64,000 bases of DNA from Butyrivibrio fibrisolvens (GTDB lineage: Bacteria > Bacillota > Clostridia > Lachnospirales > Lachnospiraceae): the NCBI RefSeq assembly GCF_037113525.1, contig NZ_CP146963.1, forward strand, positions 4,030,001-4,094,000, read 5' to 3'. Below the pieces are notes generated by a model. That model was not told where the DNA came from and did not search any database. It was given only the letters and a program-made list of their open reading frames with translations. This document shows positions 34,891 to 44,159 of the stretch, piece after piece. How positions within the stretch are numbered: the stretch's first letter is position 1; each line of letters starts with the position of its first letter. Made by a program: the position numbers and the translations under genes.

Positions 34891-35952
34891 ATGAAAAAAA
34901 GACTAACAAGACTTACAGCGCTTTTGCTTGGTGCGTCTATGCTGTCAGCCTGCAGTTTTGATACTACAGTAAAGAAAGCTGCATCCGAATCAGATTCTGC
35001 AAACGCTTCAAACAGCGCATCTGTATCCTCTGTCTCAGCAACTGAAGCTTCAAGTACTGTATCATCACTGGAAGCAAGTACCGCAGATGTTGCTGACAAT
35101 GCTTCAACAGAAGCTTCATCAACTGAACAGGTTGATACAGCATCCGAAAGTAGTACAACTGTACTTAATGATCCTACAGGTGACGGGCAGGTAGTAATCG
35201 TATTCCTTGGAGACAGTCAGTTTGCCAACGGAAGAGAAGATGGAACTTCTATTTCGGATCTTGTCCATAACTCTACCGGTTATACCGTATATAACCTTGG
35301 ATGCGGCGGAACTACTGCATCTACAAAAGTAGGTGAACAATACCAATACAGCGATGCCTCATTCTATAACGTATCCGAATTCCTGAACGGCCGAGGCGAC
35401 AGTTCAATATTTGACTACTATGGCGTAGCAGATGTCGCAAACAGCATAGATCCTGCCAAAGTCGATTACTACGTTGTAGAATACGGTGTAAATGATTTCC
35501 TTTCAAACAGACCACAGGCAGATTCTACCGATATCAAAAATGTTTCATGCTATGTTAATGCCATGCACGTTGCACTCTTCCAGCTGTCACAGGCAAGTCC
35601 AAAAGCAAGAATAGTGTGCTGCTCTCCAATATACTGCCAGTTCTGGGGCAAGGACGGCGCATTCCTTGGTGATGGCAATATGTACCATAACTCTTATGCT
35701 ACTTATGAAGAATATGCTGGTAACTGCATCCAGACAGCAGAAAACGAAGGATGCATAATCTTTGATGCATATCATGGAAGATTCATGGACCTGGATACTT
35801 ATACCGCAAAAGATTATCTGGCAGAAGATGGAATTCATCTTACCCAGCGCGGCAGAAAAGTATTCGCTGCAGTTGTAACACATCTTATCAACAGACAGCT
35901 TGGTCTTGATGATACATATCTGGACAATCCATACAAGATAGCTGATTACTAA
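34891..35952 (+). CDS. SGNH-hydrolase-like lipoprotein (paralogue 2)
   Basis: A 353-residue lipoprotein: lipobox LSAC (Cys21), a Ser/Ala/Thr-rich linker (~25-95), and an SGNH domain with VFLGDSQF (Ser109), EYGVNDFL and EDGIHLTQRGR. Plan and motifs match paralogue 1 (19498-20607), including NLGCGGT against NLGVGGT after the nucleophile. ATG at 34891 follows GGAG by 6 nt; a GTG 27 nt upstream is less likely. It is a single-gene unit with its own terminator, opposite in direction to all neighbours. Probable membrane-anchored esterase or acyltransferase acting on the surface glycan. Confidence 0.88.
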   Translation: MKKRLTRLTALLLGASMLSACSFDTTVKKAASESDSANASNSASVSSVSATEASSTVSSLEASTADVADNASTEASSTEQVDTASESSTTVLNDPTGDGQVVIVFLGDSQFANGREDGTSISDLVHNSTGYTVYNLGCGGTTASTKVGEQYQYSDASFYNVSEFLNGRGDSSIFDYYGVADVANSIDPAKVDYYVVEYGVNDFLSNRPQADSTDIKNVSCYVNAMHVALFQLSQASPKARIVCCSPIYCQFWGKDGAFLGDGNMYHNSYATYEEYAGNCIQTAENEGCIIFDAYHGRFMDLDTYTAKDYLAEDGIHLTQRGRKVFAAVVTHLINRQLGLDDTYLDNPYKIADY

Positions 35953-35960
35953 ATCCAAGC

Positions 35961-35999
35961 AAAAGACTTCTTGAACTATCAATGTTCAAGAAGTCTTTT
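35961..35999 (+). terminator. Bidirectional terminator
   Basis: AAAAGACTTCTTGAAC and GTTCAAGAAGTCTTTT form a perfect 16-bp stem around a 7-nt loop, with T-tails on both strands. It serves the rightward lipoprotein gene and the converging epimerase gene. Confidence 0.95.
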
Positions 36000-36055
36000 A
36001 AATTACTCATTTATAACAACAAAATATCTCAGTTTATATGACACTCTTATAAACC

Positions 36056-37090
36056 TTATGTCAATTTATAATACTCTTTGTACCATCTTACAAAAGAATT
36101 AATTCCATCTCTGAGAGATGTATCCGGTTTAAATCCAAAATCCCTTTCAAGCTCTGATACATCGGCGTATGTCTGATACACATCTCCAGCCTGCATAGGG
36201 AGGAATTCTTTCTGAGCCTCCATACCAAGGGCTTCTTCCAAAAATGAAACCATATTCATAAGAGGTTCCGGATGATTATTGCCTATATTATAGACTTTAT
36301 AACGTGCACCCTTACCATTATCAGCAGGAGGACACGGAAGCATATTCATAATACCTGTAACGATATCATCAACATACGTAAAGTCTCTCTTCATGTCTCC
36401 GTTGTTGTATATCTGAATAGGTTCTCCCTTTAATATCTTATTAGTAAATTTAAAGAGTGCCATATCAGGGCGTCCAAGAGGACCATATACAGTGAAGAAT
36501 CTAAGCCCTGTAGAAGGTATTCCATAAAGCTTAGAATAAGAATGTGCCATAAGCTCATTGGACTTCTTGGTTGCAGCATATAAGCTTACAGGCTCATCAA
36601 CCTTATCTTCTGTACTAAAAGGAACCTTAGTGTTACCACCATATACAGAGCTTGATGATGCAAAAAGAAGATGCTCTACACCTGATGCTCCATTATCATA
36701 ACTGTGTCTGCAGGCTTCAAGAATGTTATAAAAACCGATAATATTAGATTCTATATAGCTTTCAGGATGATCTATTGAATATCTGACACCAGCCTGAGCT
36801 GCAAGATTAACCACGATATCAGGATGATATTTTCCAAAGACCTGATCAACAACAGATTTATCCTGAAGATTCCCCTTAACAAATGTAAAGTTACCATTAC
36901 CTACTTTTGATGATACATCCTTAAGAAGTCTTAAACGCTCCTCTTTAAGAGATACATCATAATAATCATTCATATTATCAAAGCCAATAACAGAAGCTCC
37001 TGCTTCTAAAAGCCTTCTTGATAAGTGATATCCTATAAATCCTGCTGCTCCTGTAATTAAATATCTCTTACTTACATCTACTATGCTCAT
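36056..37090 (-). CDS. UDP-glucuronate 4-epimerase-like enzyme (CapI type)
   Basis: A 344-residue short-chain dehydrogenase-type epimerase. The NAD-binding TGAAGFIGYHL lies near residue 13; FDNMNDYYDVSLKEERL is the insertion characteristic of UDP-GlcA 4-epimerases (CapI, LspL). The catalytic block is SSSSVYG and YAATKKSNELMAHSY; FTVYGPLGRPDMALFKF also fits. It would make UDP-galacturonate for the surface glycan. It is not a CDP-glucose 4,6-dehydratase, so it does not fill that gap in the RfbF/RfbH set. Last gene of leftward block 3. Confidence 0.92.
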   Translation of the reverse strand: MSIVDVSKRYLITGAAGFIGYHLSRRLLEAGASVIGFDNMNDYYDVSLKEERLRLLKDVSSKVGNGNFTFVKGNLQDKSVVDQVFGKYHPDIVVNLAAQAGVRYSIDHPESYIESNIIGFYNILEACRHSYDNGASGVEHLLFASSSSVYGGNTKVPFSTEDKVDEPVSLYAATKKSNELMAHSYSKLYGIPSTGLRFFTVYGPLGRPDMALFKFTNKILKGEPIQIYNNGDMKRDFTYVDDIVTGIMNMLPCPPADNGKGARYKVYNIGNNHPEPLMNMVSFLEEALGMEAQKEFLPMQAGDVYQTYADVSELERDFGFKPDTSLRDGINSFVRWYKEYYKLT

Positions 37091-37132
37091 ATTATCTGCC
37101 CTTCTTAGTTACAAAAACTATTATTTACAACT

Positions 37133-37906
37133 TTACTCCCATGTTTTCCATGGGGCATTACCGCCTGCCCATAAAGCTTCAAGCCTGTCCTTTTCTCTCT
37201 TTGTATCCATGCACTGCCAAAAGCCGTCATACCGATAGCCCATGAGCTGGCCTTCACTTGCAAGGCGCTCTAATACATCCTTTTCAAAGATAGTATTATC
37301 TCCTTCGATATAATCAAATATCTCAGGTTCTAAGACCATATATCCTGCATTAATGCGGCTGCCATCGTTTTCATTCTTCTCTCTGAAAGAAGATATCCTG
37401 TCGCCTTCCATCTCCATAGTTCCAAAACGCTGACCTATGTTAACAGAAGTGATCGTAGCAACTTTGCCATGGCTCTTATGGAACTTCAGGATATCATTCA
37501 TATTGATGTCACTTACTCCATCGCCGTAAGACAGCATAAAAGTTTCATCACCGATATATTTTTGTACCCTCTTAATACGTCCACCTGTCATGGTATCAAG
37601 GCCTGTATCGACTATTGTTACCTTCCAGGGCTCAGCCGCATTATTATGAACCGTCATGCGATTATCATCTGTAAGATCAAAAGTTACATCGCAGTTATAA
37701 AGATAGTAATTGGCAAACCACTCCTTTATGACATACTGCTTATAACCTGCACAGATAATAAATTCATTATAACCATGGTGAGAATACTCCTTCATTATGT
37801 GCCATAAAATAGGCTTCTCACCAATCTCGATCATAGGCTTTGGCTTTAAATGACTTTCTTCATTTATTCTTGTGCCATATCCCCCGGCCAAAAGAACTAC
37901 TTTCAT
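37133..37906 (-). CDS. rfbF: Glucose-1-phosphate cytidylyltransferase
   Basis: A 257-residue RfbF, converting glucose-1-phosphate and CTP to CDP-glucose. The signature AGGYGTRINEESHLKPKPM (7-25) and ILWHIMKEYSHHG, MLSYGDGVSD and DGFWQCMDTKREKD are typical, and the length equals the family norm. It starts after AAAGGAG. Together with RfbH encoded 3.3 kb upstream it points to a CDP-3,6-dideoxyhexose, but the middle enzyme RfbG is not present here. The disrupted membrane-protein gene and its IS now separate rfbF from rfbH. Confidence 0.95.
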   Translation of the reverse strand: MKVVLLAGGYGTRINEESHLKPKPMIEIGEKPILWHIMKEYSHHGYNEFIICAGYKQYVIKEWFANYYLYNCDVTFDLTDDNRMTVHNNAAEPWKVTIVDTGLDTMTGGRIKRVQKYIGDETFMLSYGDGVSDINMNDILKFHKSHGKVATITSVNIGQRFGTMEMEGDRISSFREKNENDGSRINAGYMVLEPEIFDYIEGDNTIFEKDVLERLASEGQLMGYRYDGFWQCMDTKREKDRLEALWAGGNAPWKTWE

Positions 37907-37978
37907 ACAAAAACTCCTTTACTTCAAATGAACCCGCTTCTTACATTACATGACAGATCTCATTTCCAAAGTCAAATC

Positions 37979-38695
37979 TCATTTCCCCAAATGTTCATTG
38001 TACTCATCTCTTGGAATTGCGATAACAGAATGCTTTCCATAAAACCGTTTCGTAACACTATTAGTATACACAGCAGGATCTCTCATCAAAGCAAAATGCA
38101 TAAAAGGTCCCTGCTCACTGTTCATCTCCGGTACTACCGCATCCGTTATCGTATCATCCTGCAAGATTGCAAGACGCTCCTGCATCTGCTCTTCAAAATC
38201 AGCCAGCTGTCCACTAGCCCAAAAGCTATAACAGGTATAATCAATTGATGTCTTTACCATATTCTTACCGGCAACAACCATGATAAGCAGTATAGCAGCA
38301 GACAAAACAAGTTTTATGGACGCTTTATCAATATGTCCAAGATCCGGTGCTACATATAACCAGAACCAACCACTCAAATATACAAGTTCCAAGATCCAAA
38401 CAACAATAAAGGTAAAGTAATAAGAATCGAACACTCCACCCGAATATCCGGACTGAACATCTCCTGCATACATCTGAGGTGCATAAACAGCACTAACCAA
38501 TAGATATGATACTATCAAGAATAATGCAGGATGCTTAAGAATAACTTTAACCTGCTGATCCGTATTATTACTGAACATGCGCCATGATACAGCCAGTACC
38601 AAGATCGTCAATATCCATAACAAAGGAGTATCTATCAGATAATTAACGCTTCCTGTTATTCCCATTTTAAAGCACTTACCTAATGTAACAAACAC
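37979..38695 (-). pseudogene. C-terminal part of IS-disrupted DUF6056-like membrane protein
   Basis: The 238 residues after the IS1380 insertion: several membrane helices, then a soluble tail with the motif VIAIPRDEYNEHLGK at the end. Translation from the GTG at 38695 would lack a binding site. Joining it to the N-terminal part (40357-41175), with one ATTAG target copy removed, restores a continuous frame (...SITN|VFVTLGK...) of about 511 residues, close to the 509-residue homologue at 45424-46953. The product is probably not made in functional form. Confidence 0.9.
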
Positions 38696-38700
38696 ATTAG
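38696..38700 (+). repeat. Target-site duplication of the IS1380 element, left
   Basis: ATTAG directly precedes the left end and recurs at 40357-40361 directly after the right end. Confidence 0.85.
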
Positions 38701-40356
38701 CCTGAATTATTCATGACAACTTAAATCTTCAAAAGCTGACACACAATCCGTTTTTTTGAAGTGGATTCCAAGAATAGGCGGGATTTAGTCCTAAAAAAGG
38801 GTAGACTATCCCTATGTATCAGAAATTAAGACTTTTAAGTTGCCAAGGTGCATTGTTAGTTGCTATTCCAACTGTGGTTGCAAGCTATTTATATTGGTGA
38901 GTGTTTCGTAAAACTCAGATATATAAGGGCAGCTACTACACAGTTTGAAATAAATATATCTACCTGATCTGACTACCTTAACGGCAATCTTGATCAGTTT
39001 CAAACGGATTGTATCTGCACATTGTTTCTTCATTGAAGCGCACAGAGCCAATCGTTTAAACCAATTGAATATGTTGTAAGAAAGTGCATGGATCTGAAGA
39101 CGGTTTGCATTGACAAGCTTTGAATGACTGCTGACAGCCCCAAAGTCGAATCCGTTCTTGCTTTCTTTGATGAAGTTTTCCATGTTGCCTCGACCGCAGT
39201 AAAACTTGATTACTGATTTTATATCTACAGTCATGTTTGTAACTATAAAAGTATACATGTGAGTTATCTGGTTATAGGGTTTCTCGATTTTAAAGACAAC
39301 TCTCCTGGGCTTGTTCCAGATTCTAGCTTGATAATAAAACTCACCGTATACAACAGCATAATCAACAGCATTTTTCTGGGTCATTTTGAAAAGAAGCGCA
39401 TCTTCAGCTTTAACGAGAGATCTCAGCTTGGAGTTTATCTTCAGGCGTATTGCATAGGAGACTTTATAATTGTCCTCTTCGCACAATTCATATAGCTCAG
39501 GAGTAGCAAAACCGCTATCTCCACGAAGAGAAAGCTCAGGGGCAAACTCCATTGAGGAAAGTTCCTCGAGAACAGGTCTTAGGAAATCAGCTACACCATT
39601 GCTTGAGTAAGCAGCGCCATCACGGAGTTGAATTTTCAAAAGGTCGCCAGTCAGACCATCATAGCAGACAAGCGGATGATAACCATGCTTCTGGTAATGA
39701 AAGTTGAAGTCTTCACCTTCCTGTTTGCCGTACGTATCAAGTAATGTAGAATCCAGATCCAGAAGGATAAATTCAGGACTTTTTATCTTGTAAACAATCC
39801 TGCGCATTGCCTTCATGAGGTTATCAAACTGTCTCAGAGTATTGTCATCCATGCGGTTATAAAAGCGAGACAGAGTTGGTTGTGAAGCAAGTGATTTCTT
39901 CGCCAGGACAGCTGTGAGAATAGGATCATTAGTGAGCTCATCGGCGCAGTCATCTTCATAGTATGCCGAGAATATCTGGTATATGACTTGCAGAAGATTT
40001 GCATCATCCTTGTGGGTTCTGCGGATTGAAAAATCATTGGTGTGAAATATGCTGCTTATCAGCTTGTCAAAGTGCAGTTTGCTGATGAACTCCTTTATAA
40101 GGAGAAGACCAGCATCGGAGGATAAATCGCCTCCATCAAAATTTAATTTAAAACGCTTATTGCTTTCTAAGGTTGTGTAATCTAAACTAGACATATGAAG
40201 CCTCTTTTCTGTTTTGGTTTTGGATTCGACACCTAAAATTTTAACAGAATTGGGGCTTTATTAATACCCATAAGATTTCACTTATTAAGTGAAAGCAATA
40301 TGCAGTTTAAATACAGTAACTATGCGGCTTTGTAATTAAGCCGTGAATAATTCAGG
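38701..40356 (-). mobile_element. IS1380-family insertion sequence, complete
   Basis: A 1656-bp element with ends CCTGAATTATTCA (left, 38701) and its reverse complement (right, ending 40356), a 13-bp perfect terminal inverted repeat. The CCT ends are typical of the IS1380 family. It is flanked by 5-bp ATTAG duplications and carries one intact transposase gene. It lies inside a membrane-protein gene in the same orientation as that gene. Confidence 0.95.
38863..40194 (-). CDS. IS1380-family transposase
   Basis: A 443-residue intact DDE transposase of the IS1380 group. Landmarks: FDGGDLSSDAGLLLIKEF near the N-terminus, QPTLSRFYNRMD, the first acidic block LLDLDSTLLDTYG, LRGDSGFATPELYELCE, and the C-terminal YCGRGNMENFIKESKNGF with the catalytic Glu. 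Length is normal for the family. GAGG lies 8 nt before the ATG. Confidence 0.95.
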   Translation of the reverse strand: MSSLDYTTLESNKRFKLNFDGGDLSSDAGLLLIKEFISKLHFDKLISSIFHTNDFSIRRTHKDDANLLQVIYQIFSAYYEDDCADELTNDPILTAVLAKKSLASQPTLSRFYNRMDDNTLRQFDNLMKAMRRIVYKIKSPEFILLDLDSTLLDTYGKQEGEDFNFHYQKHGYHPLVCYDGLTGDLLKIQLRDGAAYSSNGVADFLRPVLEELSSMEFAPELSLRGDSGFATPELYELCEEDNYKVSYAIRLKINSKLRSLVKAEDALLFKMTQKNAVDYAVVYGEFYYQARIWNKPRRVVFKIEKPYNQITHMYTFIVTNMTVDIKSVIKFYCGRGNMENFIKESKNGFDFGAVSSHSKLVNANRLQIHALSYNIFNWFKRLALCASMKKQCADTIRLKLIKIAVKVVRSGRYIYFKLCSSCPYISEFYETLTNINSLQPQLE

Positions 40357-41175
40357 ATTAGTAATGCTAAATCCAAAGTCCTCACCACCACGATTTTTAT
40401 TTCCAGGTGCAGCTGCGCTAATGGCAAATCCGATCATCTCCAGTAAAAACGGAATGCTTAATAGCCATAACTGTTTCTTCCTGACCTTTTCTATAAATGC
40501 CATCCATACAAAAACGAAGAATACACCGCCTGCTGCCAAAACAACTTCTGGATAGCCTGCGCCTCCGATATAAGTCATTCCAAGTATAATGCCTACATAA
40601 TACCTGATCTTATCTGTTTCCAGATATTTAAAACACCAGGTAAATACCAGCATAGTAATTCCAAATGGGAATACATAATGGATCATTCCGGTATACCAGA
40701 ATAATCCTGCTCTCGGGAACGGCATCCACTGGGTCAGACAGATGCTCATAATACTTATTACGATCCAAAAAGCCGCACTATTCCACTTACACTTTGCTAT
40801 AAGAACATAATGTAAAAAGTACCAGGTGCATCCCAGTAACATCAGAAAAGAAATCCAGGTTGTCACAGTATAAAAGCGCTCGCTCACAAGTACCGGAACC
40901 AGACGAAACATAATTCCCGAAGACCAGGTTCCCTGAAAAGCAAAATATTCCTCGACAATATCGCTCCACATTGCCGATATGCATCCAAAAAAGCCTCTGC
41001 CATCCCTCAACGCCTGTTTAATTGCTGCTCCATAATAAAAATCATCTCCGGTAGCATAATTATGAAATGAACACATTATAACCGGCAGAAGCGCTACCAC
41101 CATTAAAGCTATGGACGCAACCGCCAGATTACGCATTGTCAGTACTTTATTTATAAAATCTTTTAGCTTTTTCAT
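40357..41175 (-). pseudogene. N-terminal part of IS-disrupted DUF6056-like membrane protein
   Basis: About 273 codons up to the IS, after which the frame runs six codons into the element and stops at 40336. It shows TGDDFYYGAAIKQAL in the first outer loop, GLFWYTGMIHYVFPFG and AAPGNKNRGGED, each matching the intact relative at 45424-46953 (VDDFSFSRF, WYNGAIHYTG, LAPGNAIR). The start at 41175 has GAGG 6 nt upstream; an ATG at 41187 is also open. The original protein was probably a GT-C-like glycan transferase. Confidence 0.9.
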
Positions 41176-41208
41176 TCTTAACCTCATATCCCTGTATCAA
41201 AGTTATGG

Positions 41209-42546
41209 CTATATACGTAAGCCTTCCTTAATGCGGTCTGTCATTTCTTTAAGCATATCATCAGTCATACCGGGATATACGCCAATCCAAAACGTATCGT
41301 TCATGATACGGTCAGTATTATCAAGAGTACCAACAACACGGTATTCCTTATCACCTGATCTTATCTGATCAAAGCATGGATGCTTTAAAATATTGCCTGC
41401 AAACAGCATTCTGGTCTGAATTCCATGCTGTTCCAGATATGGAACAAGCTTTGCTCTACGACCACTTTCATTGCATGTAATGCAAAACCCAAACCAGCTT
41501 GGATCTGCATGCTCTGCAGCCTTTGGCAGAATCAGTTGATCTTTAGTATCTTCCAGTTCATCTGTCAAAAACTGAAAGTTATGTTTACGCTTCTGAACAA
41601 ACTCAGGGAACTTAGACAGCTGTGCACATCCGATAGCAGCCTGCATATCAGTAGCCTTAAGGTTATAACCAAAGTGTGAATACACATACTTATGATCATA
41701 GCCTTCAGGAAGTTCTCCTCTCTTCCCGTCAAAGCGATGACCACACTCATTATCATGTCCCGGAGGGCAAATGCAGTCTCGTCCCCAATCACGCATTGAA
41801 CGTATTATCTTATTAAGAAGAGGATTGTCTGTATATACTGCTCCACCTTCTCCCATAGTCATGTGATGGGGTGGATAGAAGCTTGATGTTCCGATGTCAC
41901 CAATGGTACCGGTATATTTCATCCCATCGCCCATATCATATCTGCTTCCAAGAGCGTCGCAGTTATCTTCTATTAGCCACAGATCATGCCTGTCGCAAAA
42001 AGCTTTAACAGCCCTAAGATCAAAAGGATTACCAAGGGTATGAGCTATCATTACAGCCTTAGTCTTATCCGACAGAGCCTCTTCAAGCATAGCCACATCT
42101 ATATTGTACTGGGGAATCGTAACATCTACAAAAACAGGAACTGCACCAAATTGAATAATAGGTGCGATCGTAGTCGGGAATCCTGCTGCCACAGTTATAA
42201 CTTCATCACCGCGGCATATCCTCTTATCGCCAAGAAGCGGTGATGTAAGTGTCATAAAAGCAAGAAGATTAGCCGAAGATCCGGAATTAACCAGGGATAC
42301 AAAACGTACCCCAAGGTATTCTCCAAACTTTCGTTCGAACTCTTCTGTATATCTTCCAGATGTAAGCCAGAATTCAAGAGAGGAATCGACCAGATTCACC
42401 ATCTCATCATGATCATAAACTCTTGATGCGTATGGAATCCGGTCTCCCTTTTTATAATCTTTCTTTGTATGATATTTATCACAATAGGCTGTAACTTCTG
42501 CTAATATATGCTTTCTTGCTTCCTCTTCATTCATGTTTTCAAACAT
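41209..42546 (-). CDS. rfbH: CDP-4-keto-6-deoxyglucose-3-dehydrase
   Basis: A 445-residue PMP- and iron-sulfur-dependent dehydrase (E1), which removes the C3 hydroxyl of CDP-4-keto-6-deoxyglucose. The aminotransferase lysine is replaced by His, as expected: FYPPHHMTMGEGG with His227 at the lysine position. Cys196, Cys258, Cys260 and Cys268 (CICPPGHDNEC region) match the [2Fe-2S] ligands of E1. Its reductase E3 (RfbI/AscD) and the dehydratase RfbG are not in the window. It follows the manC gene by 20 nt. Confidence 0.96.
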   Translation of the reverse strand: MFENMNEEEARKHILAEVTAYCDKYHTKKDYKKGDRIPYASRVYDHDEMVNLVDSSLEFWLTSGRYTEEFERKFGEYLGVRFVSLVNSGSSANLLAFMTLTSPLLGDKRICRGDEVITVAAGFPTTIAPIIQFGAVPVFVDVTIPQYNIDVAMLEEALSDKTKAVMIAHTLGNPFDLRAVKAFCDRHDLWLIEDNCDALGSRYDMGDGMKYTGTIGDIGTSSFYPPHHMTMGEGGAVYTDNPLLNKIIRSMRDWGRDCICPPGHDNECGHRFDGKRGELPEGYDHKYVYSHFGYNLKATDMQAAIGCAQLSKFPEFVQKRKHNFQFLTDELEDTKDQLILPKAAEHADPSWFGFCITCNESGRRAKLVPYLEQHGIQTRMLFAGNILKHPCFDQIRSGDKEYRVVGTLDNTDRIMNDTFWIGVYPGMTDDMLKEMTDRIKEGLRI

Positions 42547-42566
42547 TTATTTTCAACCTTTACGAC

Positions 42567-43889
42567 TTAAAATTCAGGAAATGGGTATTTGGTCTTATCT
42601 TCTACGCTTATCTCTTCGCCAATCTGAACCTCTATGATCTGCATATGAGTTGAAGCAATTACGCTATGCTTACTTCCCTTTGGAAGTCTTACAACGTCTC
42701 CAGCTGATACGTCGCGGCGCTTACCATCGATTATAACAACACCTGTACCTGACATAACTGTCCATACTTCATCACGATGTTCATGACTATGATAATTAAG
42801 CTTATGTCCTGGAAGGAGTTCTACTCTTATAGTCATAGCATCTTCCTGAACATCAATTACAGTAAAGCTTCCCCAGGACTTCTCAGCATAACGGATATCC
42901 TGGTGCATCTTCTCAACAAAAGGTTTAATATAGCTTGACTGTGTCTTATCTGAAATAAGGATTCCATCGTTAGATGCAGCTATGATCATATTGTTAAGAC
43001 CCATTCCAAGGATAGGAATATTAAGCTCATTAACAATATTGCTGTTATTAGATGTCTCGTCCATCTGAGCATTGCCAATGATGCGATCAGGCATCTCTTC
43101 TGCAAATGTATTCCAGGAACCTATATCCTTCCATTCACCCTTATAGCGAACAACGCCTATTGATGTCTCATGCTCAACAACAGCATAGTCAAAGCTTATC
43201 TTACGAGCATTCTCATAGTGAGCATTAAGATCATGATAGTCTGTAAACTCAAGAAGCTCATGAGCCTTATCCATAAGATATCCAAGTCTGAAAGCAAAGA
43301 CTCCGCAGTTCCACAGCGCACCCTGTTCAAGGTAAGTCTTAGCTGTTTCAAGATCAGGCTTTTCCTTAAACTCTTTAACTTCACTTATAAGACTTTCTTC
43401 CTTAGGGATTATATATCCATATTTCTCACTGGGATATGTTGGTACAACGCCCATAAGGTTAAGGTTATAAGAGCCCTCTTTAACCATCTTCTCGAGCTCG
43501 TGGAAGCACTGAAAATAATCCTGATCAACATAAGGGTCAACAGGACATACAATTACAGCTTCATCATCGCCAACATTCTTGGTATCATGAAGGAACGATG
43601 CTGCAAGCGCTATAGCAGGGAACGTATCTCTTCTTGTAGGCTCAACGCAGATTGAAACCTTATCTCCAAGCTGATTGCGAATAGCAGATACCTGCCTTTT
43701 ACTTGTAGCTATTGTTACATCCGCTGATGGATCAGCCGTCTTGATCTGGCGAAAAACTCTCTGCACCATTGACTCGAGTTCACCGTCCTCAGTTCCATGA
43801 AACATCTTGATGAACTGCTTACTTCTAACATCATTGGAAAGCGGCCAAAGGCGCTTTCCACTACCACCTGAAAGTAAAACTATATGCAT
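42567..43889 (-). CDS. manC: Mannose-1-P guanylyltransferase / mannose-6-P isomerase
   Basis: A 440-residue type II ManC. Residues ~1-330 are the GDP-mannose pyrophosphorylase (GGSGKRLWPLS at 8-18, VCPVDPYVD, FKEKPDLETAKTYLEQG, WNCGVFAF); residues ~335-440 are the isomerase cupin (WGSFTVID, PGHKLNYHSHEHRDEVW, RLPKGSKHSV). It makes GDP-mannose for the glycan. First gene of leftward block 3; a strong promoter lies at 43977-44004. Confidence 0.95.
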   Translation of the reverse strand: MHIVLLSGGSGKRLWPLSNDVRSKQFIKMFHGTEDGELESMVQRVFRQIKTADPSADVTIATSKRQVSAIRNQLGDKVSICVEPTRRDTFPAIALAASFLHDTKNVGDDEAVIVCPVDPYVDQDYFQCFHELEKMVKEGSYNLNLMGVVPTYPSEKYGYIIPKEESLISEVKEFKEKPDLETAKTYLEQGALWNCGVFAFRLGYLMDKAHELLEFTDYHDLNAHYENARKISFDYAVVEHETSIGVVRYKGEWKDIGSWNTFAEEMPDRIIGNAQMDETSNNSNIVNELNIPILGMGLNNMIIAASNDGILISDKTQSSYIKPFVEKMHQDIRYAEKSWGSFTVIDVQEDAMTIRVELLPGHKLNYHSHEHRDEVWTVMSGTGVVIIDGKRRDVSAGDVVRLPKGSKHSVIASTHMQIIEVQIGEEISVEDKTKYPFPEF

Positions 43890-43976
43890 AACTTATTAAC
43901 TCCTTATTATCACTTATTACCCTGTTGCATTTGTTTTAGTATTCCAAAAACAATTATCTGATTTAGTCCATACGAC

Positions 43977-44004
43977 ATTATATTACAAATGGCAATACAT
44001 TCAA
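43977..44004 (-). promoter_or_regulatory. Promoter of block 3 (manC)
   Basis: Reading leftward: -35 TTGAAT (44004-43999), 16-nt spacer, perfect -10 TATAAT (43982-43977). The spacer contains ATTGCCAT, the inverted partner of a copy in the opposing promoter. Confidence 0.7.
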
Positions 44005-44029
44005 ACTCTACGACTATCATTGTACCAAA

Positions 44030-44058
44030 TTGCCATAACTAATTGAATGGGCTATAAT
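44030..44058 (+). promoter_or_regulatory. Promoter of the pseC-like gene
   Basis: -35 TTGCCA (44030-44035), 17-nt spacer, perfect -10 TATAAT (44053-44058). The -35 lies in ATTGCCAT (44029-44036), which is the inverse of ATGGCAAT at 43989-43996 in the leftward promoter. The rest of the 270-nt divergent gap holds no gene. Confidence 0.7.
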
Positions 44059-44159
44059 CTTTATGCTAATATATCGTAATTCACCACAATTCAACTTTAA
44101 TTCGCTATATAAGTATTGCAGCCTGTGACATCATCGCAAGTTGCCGGAAAGGATAATAT

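Noticed and set aside
36056..37090. CDP-glucose 4,6-dehydratase (RfbG) to complete the RfbF/RfbH pathway
   Set aside because: The NDYYDVSLKEERL insertion and other motifs are those of UDP-glucuronate 4-epimerases; RfbG landmarks are absent.
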